From Myxococcales bacterium (GTDB lineage Bacteria > Myxococcota_A > Polyangia > Polyangiales > Polyangiaceae), in the NCBI GenBank assembly GCA_003153495.1, contig PLYU01000183.1, positions 1 to 34,797 on the forward strand: a DNA stretch of 34,797 nucleotides, read 5' to 3'. The translations under genes were made by a program, and so were the position numbers. Below, one piece after another: positions 1 to 8,835 of this stretch. The stretch's first letter is position 1, and every line of letters begins with the position of its first letter. The notes beneath the pieces are model-generated. The model had not been told where the DNA came from. It was given only the letters and a program-made list of their open reading frames with translations, and did no database searches.

Positions 1-863
<863 letters not shown>

Positions 864-874
864 CCGGTGCCCTG

Positions 875-903
875 AAGGGGTAAGGGGGTACGACGCACCC
901 CTT
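875..903 (+). terminator. Possible hairpin after the OmpA gene
   Basis: AAGGGGT (875-881) and ACCCCTT (897-903) form a 7-bp inverted repeat with a 15-nt loop, 11 nt after the OmpA stop codon. No T-run follows, so this is at best a weak or factor-dependent terminator or an mRNA-stabilising stem. A second G-run inside the loop (AAGGGGGT) could pair with the same right arm. Confidence 0.25.
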
Positions 904-962
904 GCACGAGCCACGCGTCGTTTGCGTATGGCCGTCGCGTTCGGGCGCGCAAGTCGCGGTCA

Positions 963-2207
963 ATGCAGGGCTTTCGGTGGCACCTTGCGCGGCACGGGGG
1001 CTGCATCGCGGTGACGATCGTCATGGACGCTCGACTCGAGCCAGGAGCGATGTGGGTCGCGGTGGGGCCACCTGCTTCGCGGGTGGCGGACGTCGCCGCG
1101 GCCATGGTCGCGTCGGTCATCGTCCTCGTCCACGGCGGCCCTGCCGCGTGGGCGGCGGTCGCTTCGGTCGTGGCCATGGTCACGCTGGCCTGCGCCGCGC
1201 CGCGCCTCCAGCGGCTCCCCGTCGCGCGCGACGTGCTCATCGTGGGGACAGGGGCCCTCGGGCGCATCACCGGCAACGAAATGCTCCAGGGCAGCGGTCC
1301 CCCGAGGGTGATCGGCCACCTGCGCTTCCCGGACGAGGGCCCGAACCGGCGCCTCCACGCCCCGGTCCTGGGGACGGTAGACGCGCTCGAATCGATCCTC
1401 CGCGACAGGCCCGTCGACGAGGTGTACCTGGCGTCGGTCGAGGTCGCGCACCGACCGAGCGTCCAGGCCGCGATCCGCACGTGCGAGTGCCTCGGTCTGC
1501 CCTTCGCGCTACCCTCGTGCGGCTTCCGGCTCGCGCGGGCCCGGCCCGTCCACGAAGAGGCGTTCGCGGACGGCTACATCCACTACTGCAGCGTGCCGGT
1601 CAAACCGGTGCAGAGCGCCTTCAAGAGGCTGCTCGACATCGTGGCGTCGGGTGTGGCGCTGGTGCTGCTCTCGCCGCTCCTCGCCGGCGTCGCCTTCGCC
1701 GTGAAGGCGACCTCACCGGGGCCCGTGCTGTTCCGGCAGGAGCGCGTCGGGCTGCGCGGGCACCGTTTCGCCATGCTCAAGTTCCGCTCCATGGTCGCGG
1801 ATGCCGAGGGCCTGCGCGCGCGGCTCATCGCCCAGAACGAGCAGTCCGGCCCCGTGTTCAAGATCCGCAGCGATCCGCGGATCACTCCCCTGGGCCGCTT
1901 CATCCGTAAGTACAGCATCGACGAGCTGCCCCAGCTGTTCAATGTCCTCCTGGGCGACATGTCGATCGTCGGTCCCCGGCCGCCCTTGCCCAGCGAGGTC
2001 GCACGCTACGCGGCCTGGCAGGTCCGCCGTCTGTCGGTGCGGCCGGGCCTCACGTGCGTGTGGCAGGTGAGCGGGCGCAATCAGATCCCGTTCGAAGAGT
2101 GGATGATGCTGGATCTCGGCTACGTCGATCACTGGAACCTGGCGGCCGACCTCGCCCTGATAGCGAGGACGGTGCCCGTCGTCATCACCGGTCGCGGGGC
2201 GAGCTGA
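963..2207 (+). CDS. Exopolysaccharide polyprenyl-phosphate sugar transferase (PHPT, Bac_transf)
   Basis: It is predicted to transfer a sugar-1-phosphate from a nucleotide sugar to undecaprenyl phosphate, the first membrane step of exopolysaccharide or O-antigen repeat synthesis. The N-terminal ~80 residues contain two hydrophobic segments. A nucleotide-binding-like middle domain follows (LIVGTGALGRI, about residue 90). The C-terminal catalytic domain (about 215-405) has a membrane helix after FKRLLDI and the signatures SIDELPQLFNVLLGDMSIVG, PRPP and TCVWQVSGRN. Family members such as WbaP and WcaJ usually have four or five N-terminal helices, so this one has a short membrane region. The start is uncertain: ATG 963 has no good ribosome site, and ATG 1023 or 1050 (preceded by AGGAG) are alternatives. 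No other polysaccharide gene is in the window. The 3' end overlaps the convergent sco gene by 23 nt. Confidence 0.92.
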   Translation: MQGFRWHLARHGGCIAVTIVMDARLEPGAMWVAVGPPASRVADVAAAMVASVIVLVHGGPAAWAAVASVVAMVTLACAAPRLQRLPVARDVLIVGTGALGRITGNEMLQGSGPPRVIGHLRFPDEGPNRRLHAPVLGTVDALESILRDRPVDEVYLASVEVAHRPSVQAAIRTCECLGLPFALPSCGFRLARARPVHEEAFADGYIHYCSVPVKPVQSAFKRLLDIVASGVALVLLSPLLAGVAFAVKATSPGPVLFRQERVGLRGHRFAMLKFRSMVADAEGLRARLIAQNEQSGPVFKIRSDPRITPLGRFIRKYSIDELPQLFNVLLGDMSIVGPRPPLPSEVARYAAWQVRRLSVRPGLTCVWQVSGRNQIPFEEWMMLDLGYVDHWNLAADLALIARTVPVVITGRGAS

Positions 2208-2853
2208 GCCCTTGCGCGCCCTCTTTGGCGAGCGCCTCGGCGCGCGCGGCGAGGGGCTCGACCGGCTCGCCGAGGTCGTCGATGCGGGCGTCGATGACGC
2301 CGGACGGGTCCAGGAGCACGAGGCTCGAGGTGTGGCTGAAGTTGCCGTCCGGCAAGCGCCGGTACCGGATGCCGAGCAGCGCCGCGAGCTCGCGAGCCTC
2401 GTCCTCCGGCGCGCTCGCGAGCGTCCAGCTGGCGTCGAGCCCGCGACGCGCGGCGATGCCCTTGAGAGCGTCCGGCGTGTCCCGGGCCGGATCGAAGCTG
2501 ACGAGCAGCACGTGCACCCTGGTCCTGGCGCCGCCGTCGAGCCCGGACATGAGGCGCTTGATGGTCGAGATCAGGAGTGGGCACGCGCTCGGACAGGTCC
2601 CGTAGAACATGCCGACGAACACCGGATCGCCCCGGTAGGCGTCGAGGCCGATCTTCTTCCCGTTCTGATCGGTGAGCGCCATCGACAGCGCGTAGATCGA
2701 CCGGTCACCGCGGGGAGTGGGCGAGCCGTCTTCGCGTGGCGCGGACGATGCGGACGCCGCAGGGGGCGGCGACGGGACAGCCTCGGGCTTCCGGTCGCGG
2801 CACGCCAGCAGGCAGGCGGCCATGAGCAGGGGGACGAGAGCCGAGCGCGTCAT
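2185..2853 (-). CDS. SCO1/SenC-family copper-binding lipoprotein
   Basis: This 222-residue protein has a lipoprotein signal (LLAC, Cys18), a low-complexity Pro/Ala/Ser linker, and a thioredoxin-fold SCO domain. The CxxxC copper motif is at C87/C91 (TCPSAC) and the conserved downstream His is H174 (NFSHTSS). SCO proteins deliver copper or control thiol redox state for cuproenzymes, classically the CuA site of cytochrome oxidase. Its ATG overlaps the nirV stop (ATGA), so it is translationally coupled to nirK-nirV. The inference is that it helps metallate the copper nitrite reductase in the periplasm. It converges on the sugar-transferase gene with a 23-nt overlap, leaving no room for a separate terminator. 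Confidence 0.93.
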   Translation of the reverse strand: MTRSALVPLLMAACLLACRDRKPEAVPSPPPAASASSAPREDGSPTPRGDRSIYALSMALTDQNGKKIGLDAYRGDPVFVGMFYGTCPSACPLLISTIKRLMSGLDGGARTRVHVLLVSFDPARDTPDALKGIAARRGLDASWTLASAPEDEARELAALLGIRYRRLPDGNFSHTSSLVLLDPSGVIDARIDDLGEPVEPLAARAEALAKEGAQGLSSPRDR

Positions 2854-3662
2854 CGATCGCCCCGGACGTCGTCGGCCGCGCAGCGGAAACCGAGGTTGTT
2901 GGTGGTGTAGTCAGCGCGCAGCGAGCTGCGGAAGGCGACCCGCATGAAGCTGGGGTAGTCCTCCTTGTCGGTCGCGTTGATCGCGCCGCCGCCGCAGAAG
3001 GTGAGGCGGTCCCTGTCGCCCGCCCTCCGAGCGTCCGTGTTCACCATCGTGCTGTTGAAGTCGAGCACCCACTCCCAGACGACGCCCTGCAGGTCGCGCA
3101 CGCCCCAGTAGTTCGGGGGCGTCGTGCCGACGCGCGGCAGGCGCGGGGGGTTGGGCCGCGAGTACCAGGCGAGGATCTGCTCGCGCCAGGCCGGGTCGCC
3201 GCGTCCGTCCGGGCGCGTGCGGCTCGCGGACGCCGCCAGCTCCCACTCGGCCTCCGTCGGAAGGCGCGCGCCTCGAGCGGCGCAGTAGGTCTTGGCGGCG
3301 AACCAGCTCACGCGAACGACGGGTTGCTCCTGGTCCACGTCGGCCCCGAGGTCCGCCGCCGACGCCCAGTGAGACAGGTAACCCTCGTCGGCAAAGACGC
3401 CCGGCACCCGGTCGCGCCTCCATTCCGGGTGCGCGAGGGCGAACGCGAGGAACGCTGCGTTGGTGACGGGCAACCGGTCGAGCAGGAAGGCCTTCACGGG
3501 CACCTCCGCCTCGGCCGCCGACGGAGGGTACAAGGGACGGTAGGCACCGGGGCCGACCCGCGCCATCGTGCTCGCCGCCTCCGGGGCCGGCGCCTGGCCG
3601 CGGGCCGACAGGGCGACCGAGGTCACGGCGAGCATCCATCCACCGAGGATCTGCCAGCGCAC
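2850..3662 (-). CDS. nirV: NirV-like SUMF1/formylglycine-generating-enzyme-fold protein
   Basis: A 270-residue exported protein with a signal peptide over about residues 1-22. The rest is an FGE/SUMF1 fold, with the typical phrases RLPTEAEWELAA, GVRDLQGVVWEW and NNLGFRCA. Such a protein, NirV, is commonly encoded beside copper nitrite reductase; its biochemical role in denitrification is not settled. I do not see the paired catalytic cysteines expected of a true formylglycine-generating enzyme, so sulfatase activation is unlikely. It starts 9 nt after the nirK stop and overlaps sco by 4 nt, placing it in the middle of the operon. The symbol rests on fold plus neighbourhood. Confidence 0.88.
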   Translation of the reverse strand: MRWQILGGWMLAVTSVALSARGQAPAPEAASTMARVGPGAYRPLYPPSAAEAEVPVKAFLLDRLPVTNAAFLAFALAHPEWRRDRVPGVFADEGYLSHWASAADLGADVDQEQPVVRVSWFAAKTYCAARGARLPTEAEWELAASASRTRPDGRGDPAWREQILAWYSRPNPPRLPRVGTTPPNYWGVRDLQGVVWEWVLDFNSTMVNTDARRAGDRDRLTFCGGGAINATDKEDYPSFMRVAFRSSLRADYTTNNLGFRCAADDVRGDR

Positions 3663-3671
3663 CTGGTGCCC

Positions 3672-5138
3672 TCAGCGCGCCGCGCCGGGCGGACGGGGCG
3701 TCGAGCTTCGCACGGCACTCACCTCGTCTCGCGTGACCGCGGCGCCCGTGTTCCCCCACGAGTTTCGCACGAACGTGAGGATGTTGGCGATGTCGTCGTC
3801 CGGCAGCTGGCTCAGCGGAGGCATCACCGAGTTGAGCTCCTTGCCGTTCACCGTGATCGGCCCCGTCTTGCCGTTGAGGACGATGCCGATCGAGCGCTGC
3901 TTGTCGGCCATCAGGAAGTCGCTCTTGGCGAGGGGGGGAAACGCGCCCAGCACTCCCTGCCCCTCCAGCTGGTGACAGGGCGAGCACGTCCCGAGGAAGA
4001 GCTGCCGGCCAGCCGCGATCTGGTCCTCTCTCGTGAGGGCGCCCTTCGCGGCGTTCTCCGCCGCCGTCTGCATGGCGCCCGTGGCCGTCGCCTTGTCGCC
4101 CAGGTAGACCGAGTCGATCTCGCGCCCGGAGTAGATCTCCTTCTGCTCCGGCCCGTCCACCTTGAGCATCCCGAGGGCGCCCTTGTTGAAGGCGCGGAAG
4201 AGGGCGTGGTCCACCAGGATGTAGGTGCCGGGCACCTGCACGGTCAGCTCGACGATCGCCGCGCCGCCGGGCGGAACCACGGTCGTCTGGACGTTCTCGC
4301 TGAAGCTGGTCCCCGCCTCGCCGTAGACGCGGTCGAAGATCTCGCCGATGAGGTGGAAGCTCGAGATCAGGTTCGGCCCGCCGTTGCCGACGAAGATGCG
4401 GATCTTCTCGCCGACCTTCGCCCGGAGCGCGTTGTCGCCGATGAGCGATCCCTCGCTGCCGTTGAAGACCACGTACGTGGCGTTCTCCTCGATGGCCTTC
4501 TGCATGTCGAAGGGCTGCAGGCCCTTCTCGCGGTACTTGCCGACGGTGTAGAAGTCGCCCTGCATCACGTAGAATTCGTGATCGACGGGCGGCAGCGGCT
4601 GCGTCGGCTCGACGTAGATCAGGCCGTACATCCCGTTCGCCACGTGCATCCCGACCGGCGCGGTCGCGCAGTGATACACGTAGAGGCCCGAGTTGAGGGC
4701 CCTGAACGTGAACTGCGTCTGGTGACCCGGCGCGGTGAAGGTGCTCGCCGCGCCGCCACCCGGCCCGGTGACTGCGTGCAGGTCGATGTTGTGGGGCATC
4801 TTGTTGTCGGGGTGGTTCTGCAGGTGCAGCTCGACGGTGTCGCCCTGCCGGACGCGAATGAACCGGCCGGGCACCTGACCCCCGAACGTCCAGAACGTGT
4901 ACTTGACGCCGTCGGCGAGCTCGCGGACGACCTCCTTCACCTCGAGGTCGACGACCACCTTCGCCGGCCGATCGCGGCCGGTCGGGGGCGGTACGGCGGG
5001 CGCGTGCGTCGGCTCGGCCTTCACGGTCTCCTCGGCCGCCGCCGCGCTGGTCGCTGGCGCGGGAGAGCTCTTCCTGGCTTCACTGCAGCCGGTCGCGAGC
5101 AAGAGGGCGACGAGGAGGGTGGCCTGTCGGGAGTGCAT
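3672..5138 (-). CDS. nirK: Copper nitrite reductase with fused C-terminal cytochrome c
   Basis: This 488-residue lipoprotein (ATGC lipobox, Cys18) is predicted to reduce nitrite to nitric oxide in the periplasm. Two cupredoxin domains span about 60-330. By motif alignment to known NirK, type 1 Cu ligands are H116, C157, H165 and M170 (MPHN, YHCATAP, MHVANGM). Type 2 ligands are H121, H156 and H311. The catalytic Asp and His are D119 and H262 (FHLIG). A cytochrome c domain follows (about 370-465), with heme motif CSPCH (C385, C388, H389) and probable axial Met439 (VMPPL). This makes a three-domain NirK that can accept electrons through its own heme. A short Pro/Ser tail ends the protein. A GGGG tract 7 nt upstream may serve as the ribosome site. 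It heads the nirK-nirV-sco operon. Confidence 0.96.
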   Translation of the reverse strand: MHSRQATLLVALLLATGCSEARKSSPAPATSAAAAEETVKAEPTHAPAVPPPTGRDRPAKVVVDLEVKEVVRELADGVKYTFWTFGGQVPGRFIRVRQGDTVELHLQNHPDNKMPHNIDLHAVTGPGGGAASTFTAPGHQTQFTFRALNSGLYVYHCATAPVGMHVANGMYGLIYVEPTQPLPPVDHEFYVMQGDFYTVGKYREKGLQPFDMQKAIEENATYVVFNGSEGSLIGDNALRAKVGEKIRIFVGNGGPNLISSFHLIGEIFDRVYGEAGTSFSENVQTTVVPPGGAAIVELTVQVPGTYILVDHALFRAFNKGALGMLKVDGPEQKEIYSGREIDSVYLGDKATATGAMQTAAENAAKGALTREDQIAAGRQLFLGTCSPCHQLEGQGVLGAFPPLAKSDFLMADKQRSIGIVLNGKTGPITVNGKELNSVMPPLSQLPDDDIANILTFVRNSWGNTGAAVTRDEVSAVRSSTPRPPGAAR

Positions 5139-5150
5139 TCACGACCCCAG

Positions 5151-5166
5151 TGCAAGGCCCGTGCGA
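5151..5166 (-). promoter_or_regulatory. Sigma-54-like -24/-12 element upstream of nirK
   Basis: On the minus strand the sequence is TCGCACG-N4-TTGCA. It matches the sigma-54 consensus TGGCACG-N4-TTGCA except for C in place of the first G of the -24 GG, and spacing is exact. The -12 GC lies only about 12 nt from the nirK ATG, which would leave almost no leader. That and the -24 mismatch keep confidence low. No FNR/NNR-type TTGAT-N4-ATCAA site is visible in this gap. Confidence 0.25.
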
Positions 5167-5199
5167 CCCGGCAAACCGCCATCGCTCGTGCTCCTGCCG

Positions 5200-5247
5200 G
5201 CGTCAGGCGCGAAATGTCCGCGCCCCCCGGCAAGAAGTGCGTCAGGC
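5200..5247 (-). repeat. Paired GCCTGACGC direct repeats upstream of nirK
   Basis: The 9-bp sequence GCGTCAGGC (plus strand) occurs at 5200-5208 and again at 5239-5247, 39 bp apart. Both copies lie in the short gap between the Cys-rich small gene and nirK. They could be paired binding sites for an activator of nirK, or chance in GC-rich DNA. Confidence 0.3.
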
Positions 5248-5424
5248 TCAGCGCCCCAGCAGACGATCGAGCCAGGAGGCCGGGGTCTTCTCGCCGGAAG
5301 CCGACGCCTCGCGGCAGCGGCACCGCGCCTCGAGCGGCACGTCACCGAGCACTTGCTCCACGTGACGTCCGCAACCGGCGTAGGTGGGCTTGCCGCACTT
5401 CGAACACTGCACGCGCTGACACAT
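5248..5424 (-). CDS. Small Cys-rich probable zinc-binding protein (MCQR type)
   Basis: A 58-residue protein; the ORF track shows it inside a longer frame starting at 5511. ATG 5424 is chosen because a strong ribosome site (GAGGAGG) sits about 7 nt upstream. From this ATG the protein matches a small uncharacterised family I recall, with the same MCQR..CSKCGKPTYAGCG opening. Candidate metal ligands are C2, C7, C10, C18, H21, C35 and C37 (RCRCR). A polar segment ends in a short helix (SWLDRLLGR). The function is unknown; it is likely a small zinc-binding cytoplasmic protein. It lies between osmC and nirK on the same strand. Confidence 0.8.
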   Translation of the reverse strand: MCQRVQCSKCGKPTYAGCGRHVEQVLGDVPLEARCRCREASASGEKTPASWLDRLLGR

Positions 5425-5473
5425 CGTGGAGCCTCCTCTCGACCATCCCTTCGACCCACACCCGCGCTCGAAC

Positions 5474-5914
5474 CTACGCCGTGCTCGGCGCGGCTGCCCC
5501 TGCGCCCCCACGCGCGCCTGCTTCGAGGGTCGTGCGGACCGCGACCTCGGGTGGCCGCGCCAGCACCTTCTTGACCTTGCACCCCTCGGCCGCCCGGATG
5601 ACCGAGTCGCGATACTTCTCCGGGAACGTCGCCGGCAAGACGATCTCGAGGTCCACGCGTTCGAGCCGGTGAGTCACGGGGTCCGTCTGATCGTGCTGGA
5701 CCAGCCGTATCCCCTCGGTGGCGATGCCTCGCGCCTGACAGAAACCGAGCACATAGATGCCCGCGCACGTCGCCAGGGACGCGAGGAAGAGGTCGAACGG
5801 GGCCGGCGCTGCCCCCGCGCCGCCCAGCGCGACCGGCTGATCCGTATGGACGACGTGCGAACCGAACGCTGCGTCGACTCTCTTGCCTCCCGGGAACGAG
5901 ATCTCGATGTCCAT
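5474..5914 (-). CDS. OsmC/Ohr-family thiol peroxidase-like protein
   Basis: 146 residues from ATG 5914. This start is preferred over the track's 6079 because GGAGAGG lies 5-6 nt upstream and the OsmC domain begins at once (MDIEISFPGG). OsmC-family enzymes reduce organic hydroperoxides with two conserved cysteines. Here the likely pair is C50 (SLATCAG, on the long helix) and C112 (AEGCKVKK). Another Cys, C59, lies on the same helix. The last ~15 residues are low-complexity Gly/Ala. The gene is 49 nt upstream of the small Cys-rich gene and may be co-transcribed with it. Substrate is not predictable. Confidence 0.9.
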   Translation of the reverse strand: MDIEISFPGGKRVDAAFGSHVVHTDQPVALGGAGAAPAPFDLFLASLATCAGIYVLGFCQARGIATEGIRLVQHDQTDPVTHRLERVDLEIVLPATFPEKYRDSVIRAAEGCKVKKVLARPPEVAVRTTLEAGARGGAGAAAPSTA

Positions 5915-5959
5915 GGCAACCTCTCCGTTGGCTATCCAGCTCGTTGGAGCCAGAAGAGT

Positions 5960-5976
5960 GCAAGAAGGGTTCTTGC
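5960..5976. promoter_or_regulatory. Perfect inverted repeat upstream of osmC
   Basis: GCAAGAA (5960-5966) and TTCTTGC (5970-5976) flank GGG. The 17-bp element is centred about 54 nt upstream of the osmC ATG, in the 185-nt gap below the M50 protease gene. It could be an operator for osmC or the stem of a terminator for the upstream transcript; on the minus strand a weak T-rich stretch, ACTCTTCT, follows. Apart from this I see nothing convincing in the gap. Confidence 0.4.
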
Positions 5977-6099
5977 CCGGTTCACCATCGTCGGATGCCG
6001 TCCCTCCGCCCCGTGATACCTGCGCTTCGGCGCAACTCGTGCGCCCCGACGACGCATGCCGTTGCAAGCATGACGTCACACCCGGACGTGAGCTCCTTC

Positions 6100-7287
6100 T
6101 TACAGCCCGCCATGGGCCAGGGTTGCTCGCGTTCGCTCCCGCACTTGCAGCAAGTAGGCGACGTTCTCGACGGGCAGCATCCCCACCAGCGCGCCGTCGC
6201 GCACGACCGGGATGCTGCGCCTGCCGCTCTCCTGCAGCTTCTCCAGCGCCTCATCCAGGGAGTCGGTTTCCCGCACGGACGGCACGTCGCGAGCCATCAG
6301 CGAAGACACGGCGGCGCCGGGGTCGCCGTCGATGGTGGCCTTGAGGACTTCTCCGCGCCCCACCACGCCCACGAGGACCCCGCCCTCGACGACCGGGATG
6401 TCGTCCTGAAAGCCGGCGAGCATGTGCCGGGCGACGCTCGACACGGGCTCGTCGGGCGACGCGGCCACGACGCTCGAGATCATCGCTCGCGACACGGGTA
6501 TCTCCGAGAGCGACGCCCGCACGTGGGCCGCTCTCGCCTCGTGCTGCGCCCCGACCCAGACGAAGAGGGCGATGAGGACGAGCATCGGATTGGAGAAGAG
6601 CCCGACGAAGCCGAACGCGATCGCGACGACCTGACCCACCGACGCCGCGATGTCGGTCGCCCGCACGTAGTCCGTGCGCAGCGCGACCAGCGCTCGGAGC
6701 ACGCGTCCCCCGTCCATCGGGAACGCGGGGATCAAGTTGAAGACCGCGAGACCGATGTTCGTCCACATCAGCTTGGCCACGAACGGGCCGCCGATCAGGT
6801 TCAACCGTGTCACGTCGCTCGCGGCTCCCAGGACGGTCAGAGCTCCCCAGAGCAGGGCCGCCAGCGCGACGTTGACCGCGGGCCCCGCGATGGCCACGAG
6901 CAGCTCTTCCGAGGGTCTGGTCGGCATCCGCTCGAGCCTGGAAACGCCGCCGATCGGCAGGAGGGTGATGTCGCGGGTGGCGATCCCGAAGCGCCGCGCA
7001 GCCAGGGCGTGTCCGAGCTCGTGGAGCACGACGATGGCGAAGACCGCGACGACGTACGCCACACCCGCGACGGCCGTCACTACGTCGTTGCCGTGCATGA
7101 GGTGGCTGAGCGCTACCCATGCCAGGAGCACGAGGAACGTCGGGTGAACGCGCACTTCGATGCCGAATAGCCGCCCGAGGTGCCACGACCACCCGCGGCG
7201 TTCGGCAGGGGGGGCAAACCGTCCGGTCGCGACCGGAGCGACCGGGGGTTCAGGTCCTTGCGGCGTCATGGTGACCAGCGTCGCCAT
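6100..7287 (-). CDS. Site-2-protease-like M50 zinc metalloprotease with CBS domains
   Basis: A 395-residue polytopic membrane protein. A hydrophobic core (about 50-235) carries the zinc motif HELGH (H89, E90, H93) and the third-ligand region NLIPAFPMDGGR (D192). A pair of CBS domains follows (about 262-385: IPVSRAMI, DDIPVVEGGVLVGVVGR, RSIPVVRDGALVGMLP). M50 proteases of this class cleave transmembrane segments of regulators, and CBS domains bind adenosyl nucleotides and gate activity. The substrate is unknown. The gene follows the FHA gene by 28 nt, suggesting co-transcription. ATG 7269 (MTPQ) is an alternative start six codons in. Confidence 0.93.
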   Translation of the reverse strand: MATLVTMTPQGPEPPVAPVATGRFAPPAERRGWSWHLGRLFGIEVRVHPTFLVLLAWVALSHLMHGNDVVTAVAGVAYVVAVFAIVVLHELGHALAARRFGIATRDITLLPIGGVSRLERMPTRPSEELLVAIAGPAVNVALAALLWGALTVLGAASDVTRLNLIGGPFVAKLMWTNIGLAVFNLIPAFPMDGGRVLRALVALRTDYVRATDIAASVGQVVAIAFGFVGLFSNPMLVLIALFVWVGAQHEARAAHVRASLSEIPVSRAMISSVVAASPDEPVSSVARHMLAGFQDDIPVVEGGVLVGVVGRGEVLKATIDGDPGAAVSSLMARDVPSVRETDSLDEALEKLQESGRRSIPVVRDGALVGMLPVENVAYLLQVRERTRATLAHGGL

Positions 7288-7315
7288 CCGTTTCCGTGCC
7301 GGGCGCCCCGGGGCC

Positions 7316-8737
7316 TCACGGGGCCTGTTTCTGGGCGAGCGCCGCGCGCGCCTGCTGCACGCAGGTCTTGTCGCCCAGGTCTTTGCAGGTGCTGATGAGG
7401 AGGCGGATCTCGGTATCCGAGGCCTTCCCGCCGCGGAGGCGTTGCTCGATCTGCTGCTTGAGGAGCATCTTCGAATCGGTCGTGCCCTGCAGGGCGAGCT
7501 GACGCTCGCGCTCGTCCGCGCTGGTGCCGGCGGTCTTGGCTGCGGGCGCGGCCGGGGGCGGGGAAGGGCTGGCAGCGAACGCAGCCGTCTCTGCCGGCCG
7601 TGGCGCGGCCTCGACGGCGACCGCCGCGGTCTTGTGGCTCGTTTCCGGGCGGGCCGTGGGGGTCGGTTCGATGGCGTCCCACCCGGCCTTCCCGGCCGTC
7701 ACCGTGATCGGGCTCGGGGCGTCCGGCGCCGTCGCGGCGCCGGCGTCCGAGGCTCGTGCCTCATCGGCTGCCCTTTGCGGAATGACCGCCTCCGAGGACG
7801 CCGTCGGGGCCTTGCCGGCCATGTCGGCTGCCGCCTGGGCCGGCGACGATGCCGTCGTCACGGCCGTCGGCCGTGATGCGTGCGGGTGCGTGTACATCCA
7901 GCCGGCCACGGCACCTCCGGCGACCACGGCGGCGAAGACCGCTATGGGCAGCGCATTGGATCCGCCCCGGCTACCGAGGAGCTCGCTCGCGGTGCGGTGC
8001 CCGATCGCCGCGAGCCGCTGGCTCTCGGTGGGCACGAATATCTGGCCCGCTCCGACGAACTTGAACTTGACGTCGCCGAGCTCGATGACGTCCCCGGCTT
8101 CGACGATGCCCCGGCGCAGGTCCGCGCCGTTGACGCGGACGCCGTTGCTCGACCCCTTGTCGACCACCTCGAAGCGTCCGTCGTCGAGGGCGTGGACTTC
8201 GCAGTGCAGCCGGGACACCGAGTTGTGGTTCACCGAGATGTTCGCGTCGTCGGCCCGTCCGATCGTGATTCTCTCGCGGCCCAGGGGATACTCGGTGCCG
8301 GGGGTCGGGCCGGCCAGCATGACCAGGCGGTTCGGGCGGTCCAGCAGCGCTGCGGCCATCGCGGAGGGAGCGCCGGGGACCGTCTTCTTGAGGTCCTCCC
8401 CTGCGTCCGCCGTGGTCGCCTCCGACAGCGACTCGTCCTGCAGGACGATGCGGTAGTCACCGATCTGGACGAGATCGCCGTGCGCGAGGTCCCGCGCGTG
8501 CGTGACCCGCAGGCCGTTGACGAAGATGCCGTTATAGCTGGTCAGATCTTCGAGAACGAACTTGCCCTTGTCGGGGGCCCCGCCGTTCTTGGTGTAGAGG
8601 CGGGCGTGCTCCCGCGAGACGTTGCGCTCCGTCAGCCGGATGGCGGCCCCCTCCTTCCGGCCGATCGTGTACTGGTCGCGCGACAGCGGTACGATAGTCC
8701 GCTTCCCTTCGTCGTCTTCGATGACCAGCTTCCACAT
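7316..8737 (-). CDS. Tandem FHA-domain membrane-anchored protein
   Basis: 473 residues. FHA1 (about 22-98) and FHA2 (about 150-228) each keep phosphothreonine-binding signatures: GR26-27 with SREH and SYNG in the first, and GR160-161 with SRLH and SSNG in the second. One transmembrane helix follows (about 262-282). A long Ala/Pro/Thr-rich linker then leads to a charged C-terminal helical region with a pair of cysteines (STCKDLGDKTC). FHA domains bind phosphothreonine on partners of Ser/Thr kinases, which are abundant in myxobacteria, but no such kinase is in this window. By positive-inside reasoning the FHA domains are cytoplasmic and the linker periplasmic. The promoter probably lies in the divergent region shared with the ribbon-helix-helix gene. 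Confidence 0.93.
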   Translation of the reverse strand: MWKLVIEDDEGKRTIVPLSRDQYTIGRKEGAAIRLTERNVSREHARLYTKNGGAPDKGKFVLEDLTSYNGIFVNGLRVTHARDLAHGDLVQIGDYRIVLQDESLSEATTADAGEDLKKTVPGAPSAMAAALLDRPNRLVMLAGPTPGTEYPLGRERITIGRADDANISVNHNSVSRLHCEVHALDDGRFEVVDKGSSNGVRVNGADLRRGIVEAGDVIELGDVKFKFVGAGQIFVPTESQRLAAIGHRTASELLGSRGGSNALPIAVFAAVVAGGAVAGWMYTHPHASRPTAVTTASSPAQAAADMAGKAPTASSEAVIPQRAADEARASDAGAATAPDAPSPITVTAGKAGWDAIEPTPTARPETSHKTAAVAVEAAPRPAETAAFAASPSPPPAAPAAKTAGTSADERERQLALQGTTDSKMLLKQQIEQRLRGGKASDTEIRLLISTCKDLGDKTCVQQARAALAQKQAP

Positions 8738-8788
8738 GGGCGATCCGCTTGCGCTTTATGGGAACGCGTGGCCAGGGGCGCGAGGGGG

Positions 8789-8794
8789 AGTGTA
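8789..8794 (-). promoter_or_regulatory. Candidate -10 hexamer for the FHA gene
   Basis: TACACT on the minus strand, 52 nt upstream of the FHA ATG. The same hexamer, or close variants, precedes several other genes here (19104, 22485; TACGCT at 10127 and 26032). No convincing -35 was found. Confidence 0.3.
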
Positions 8795-8835
8795 CCTAGC
8801 TCGCGTCTCCCGATGCAACGATGGCCCCTTGACGT

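Noticed and set aside
5139-5247. Search for an FNR/NNR box (TTGAT-N4-ATCAA) upstream of nirK
   Set aside because: No such site or close variant is present in the gap.
3324-5672. A 782-residue plus-strand ORF
   Set aside because: It is antisense to nirV, nirK and two small genes, all of which have firm family motifs.
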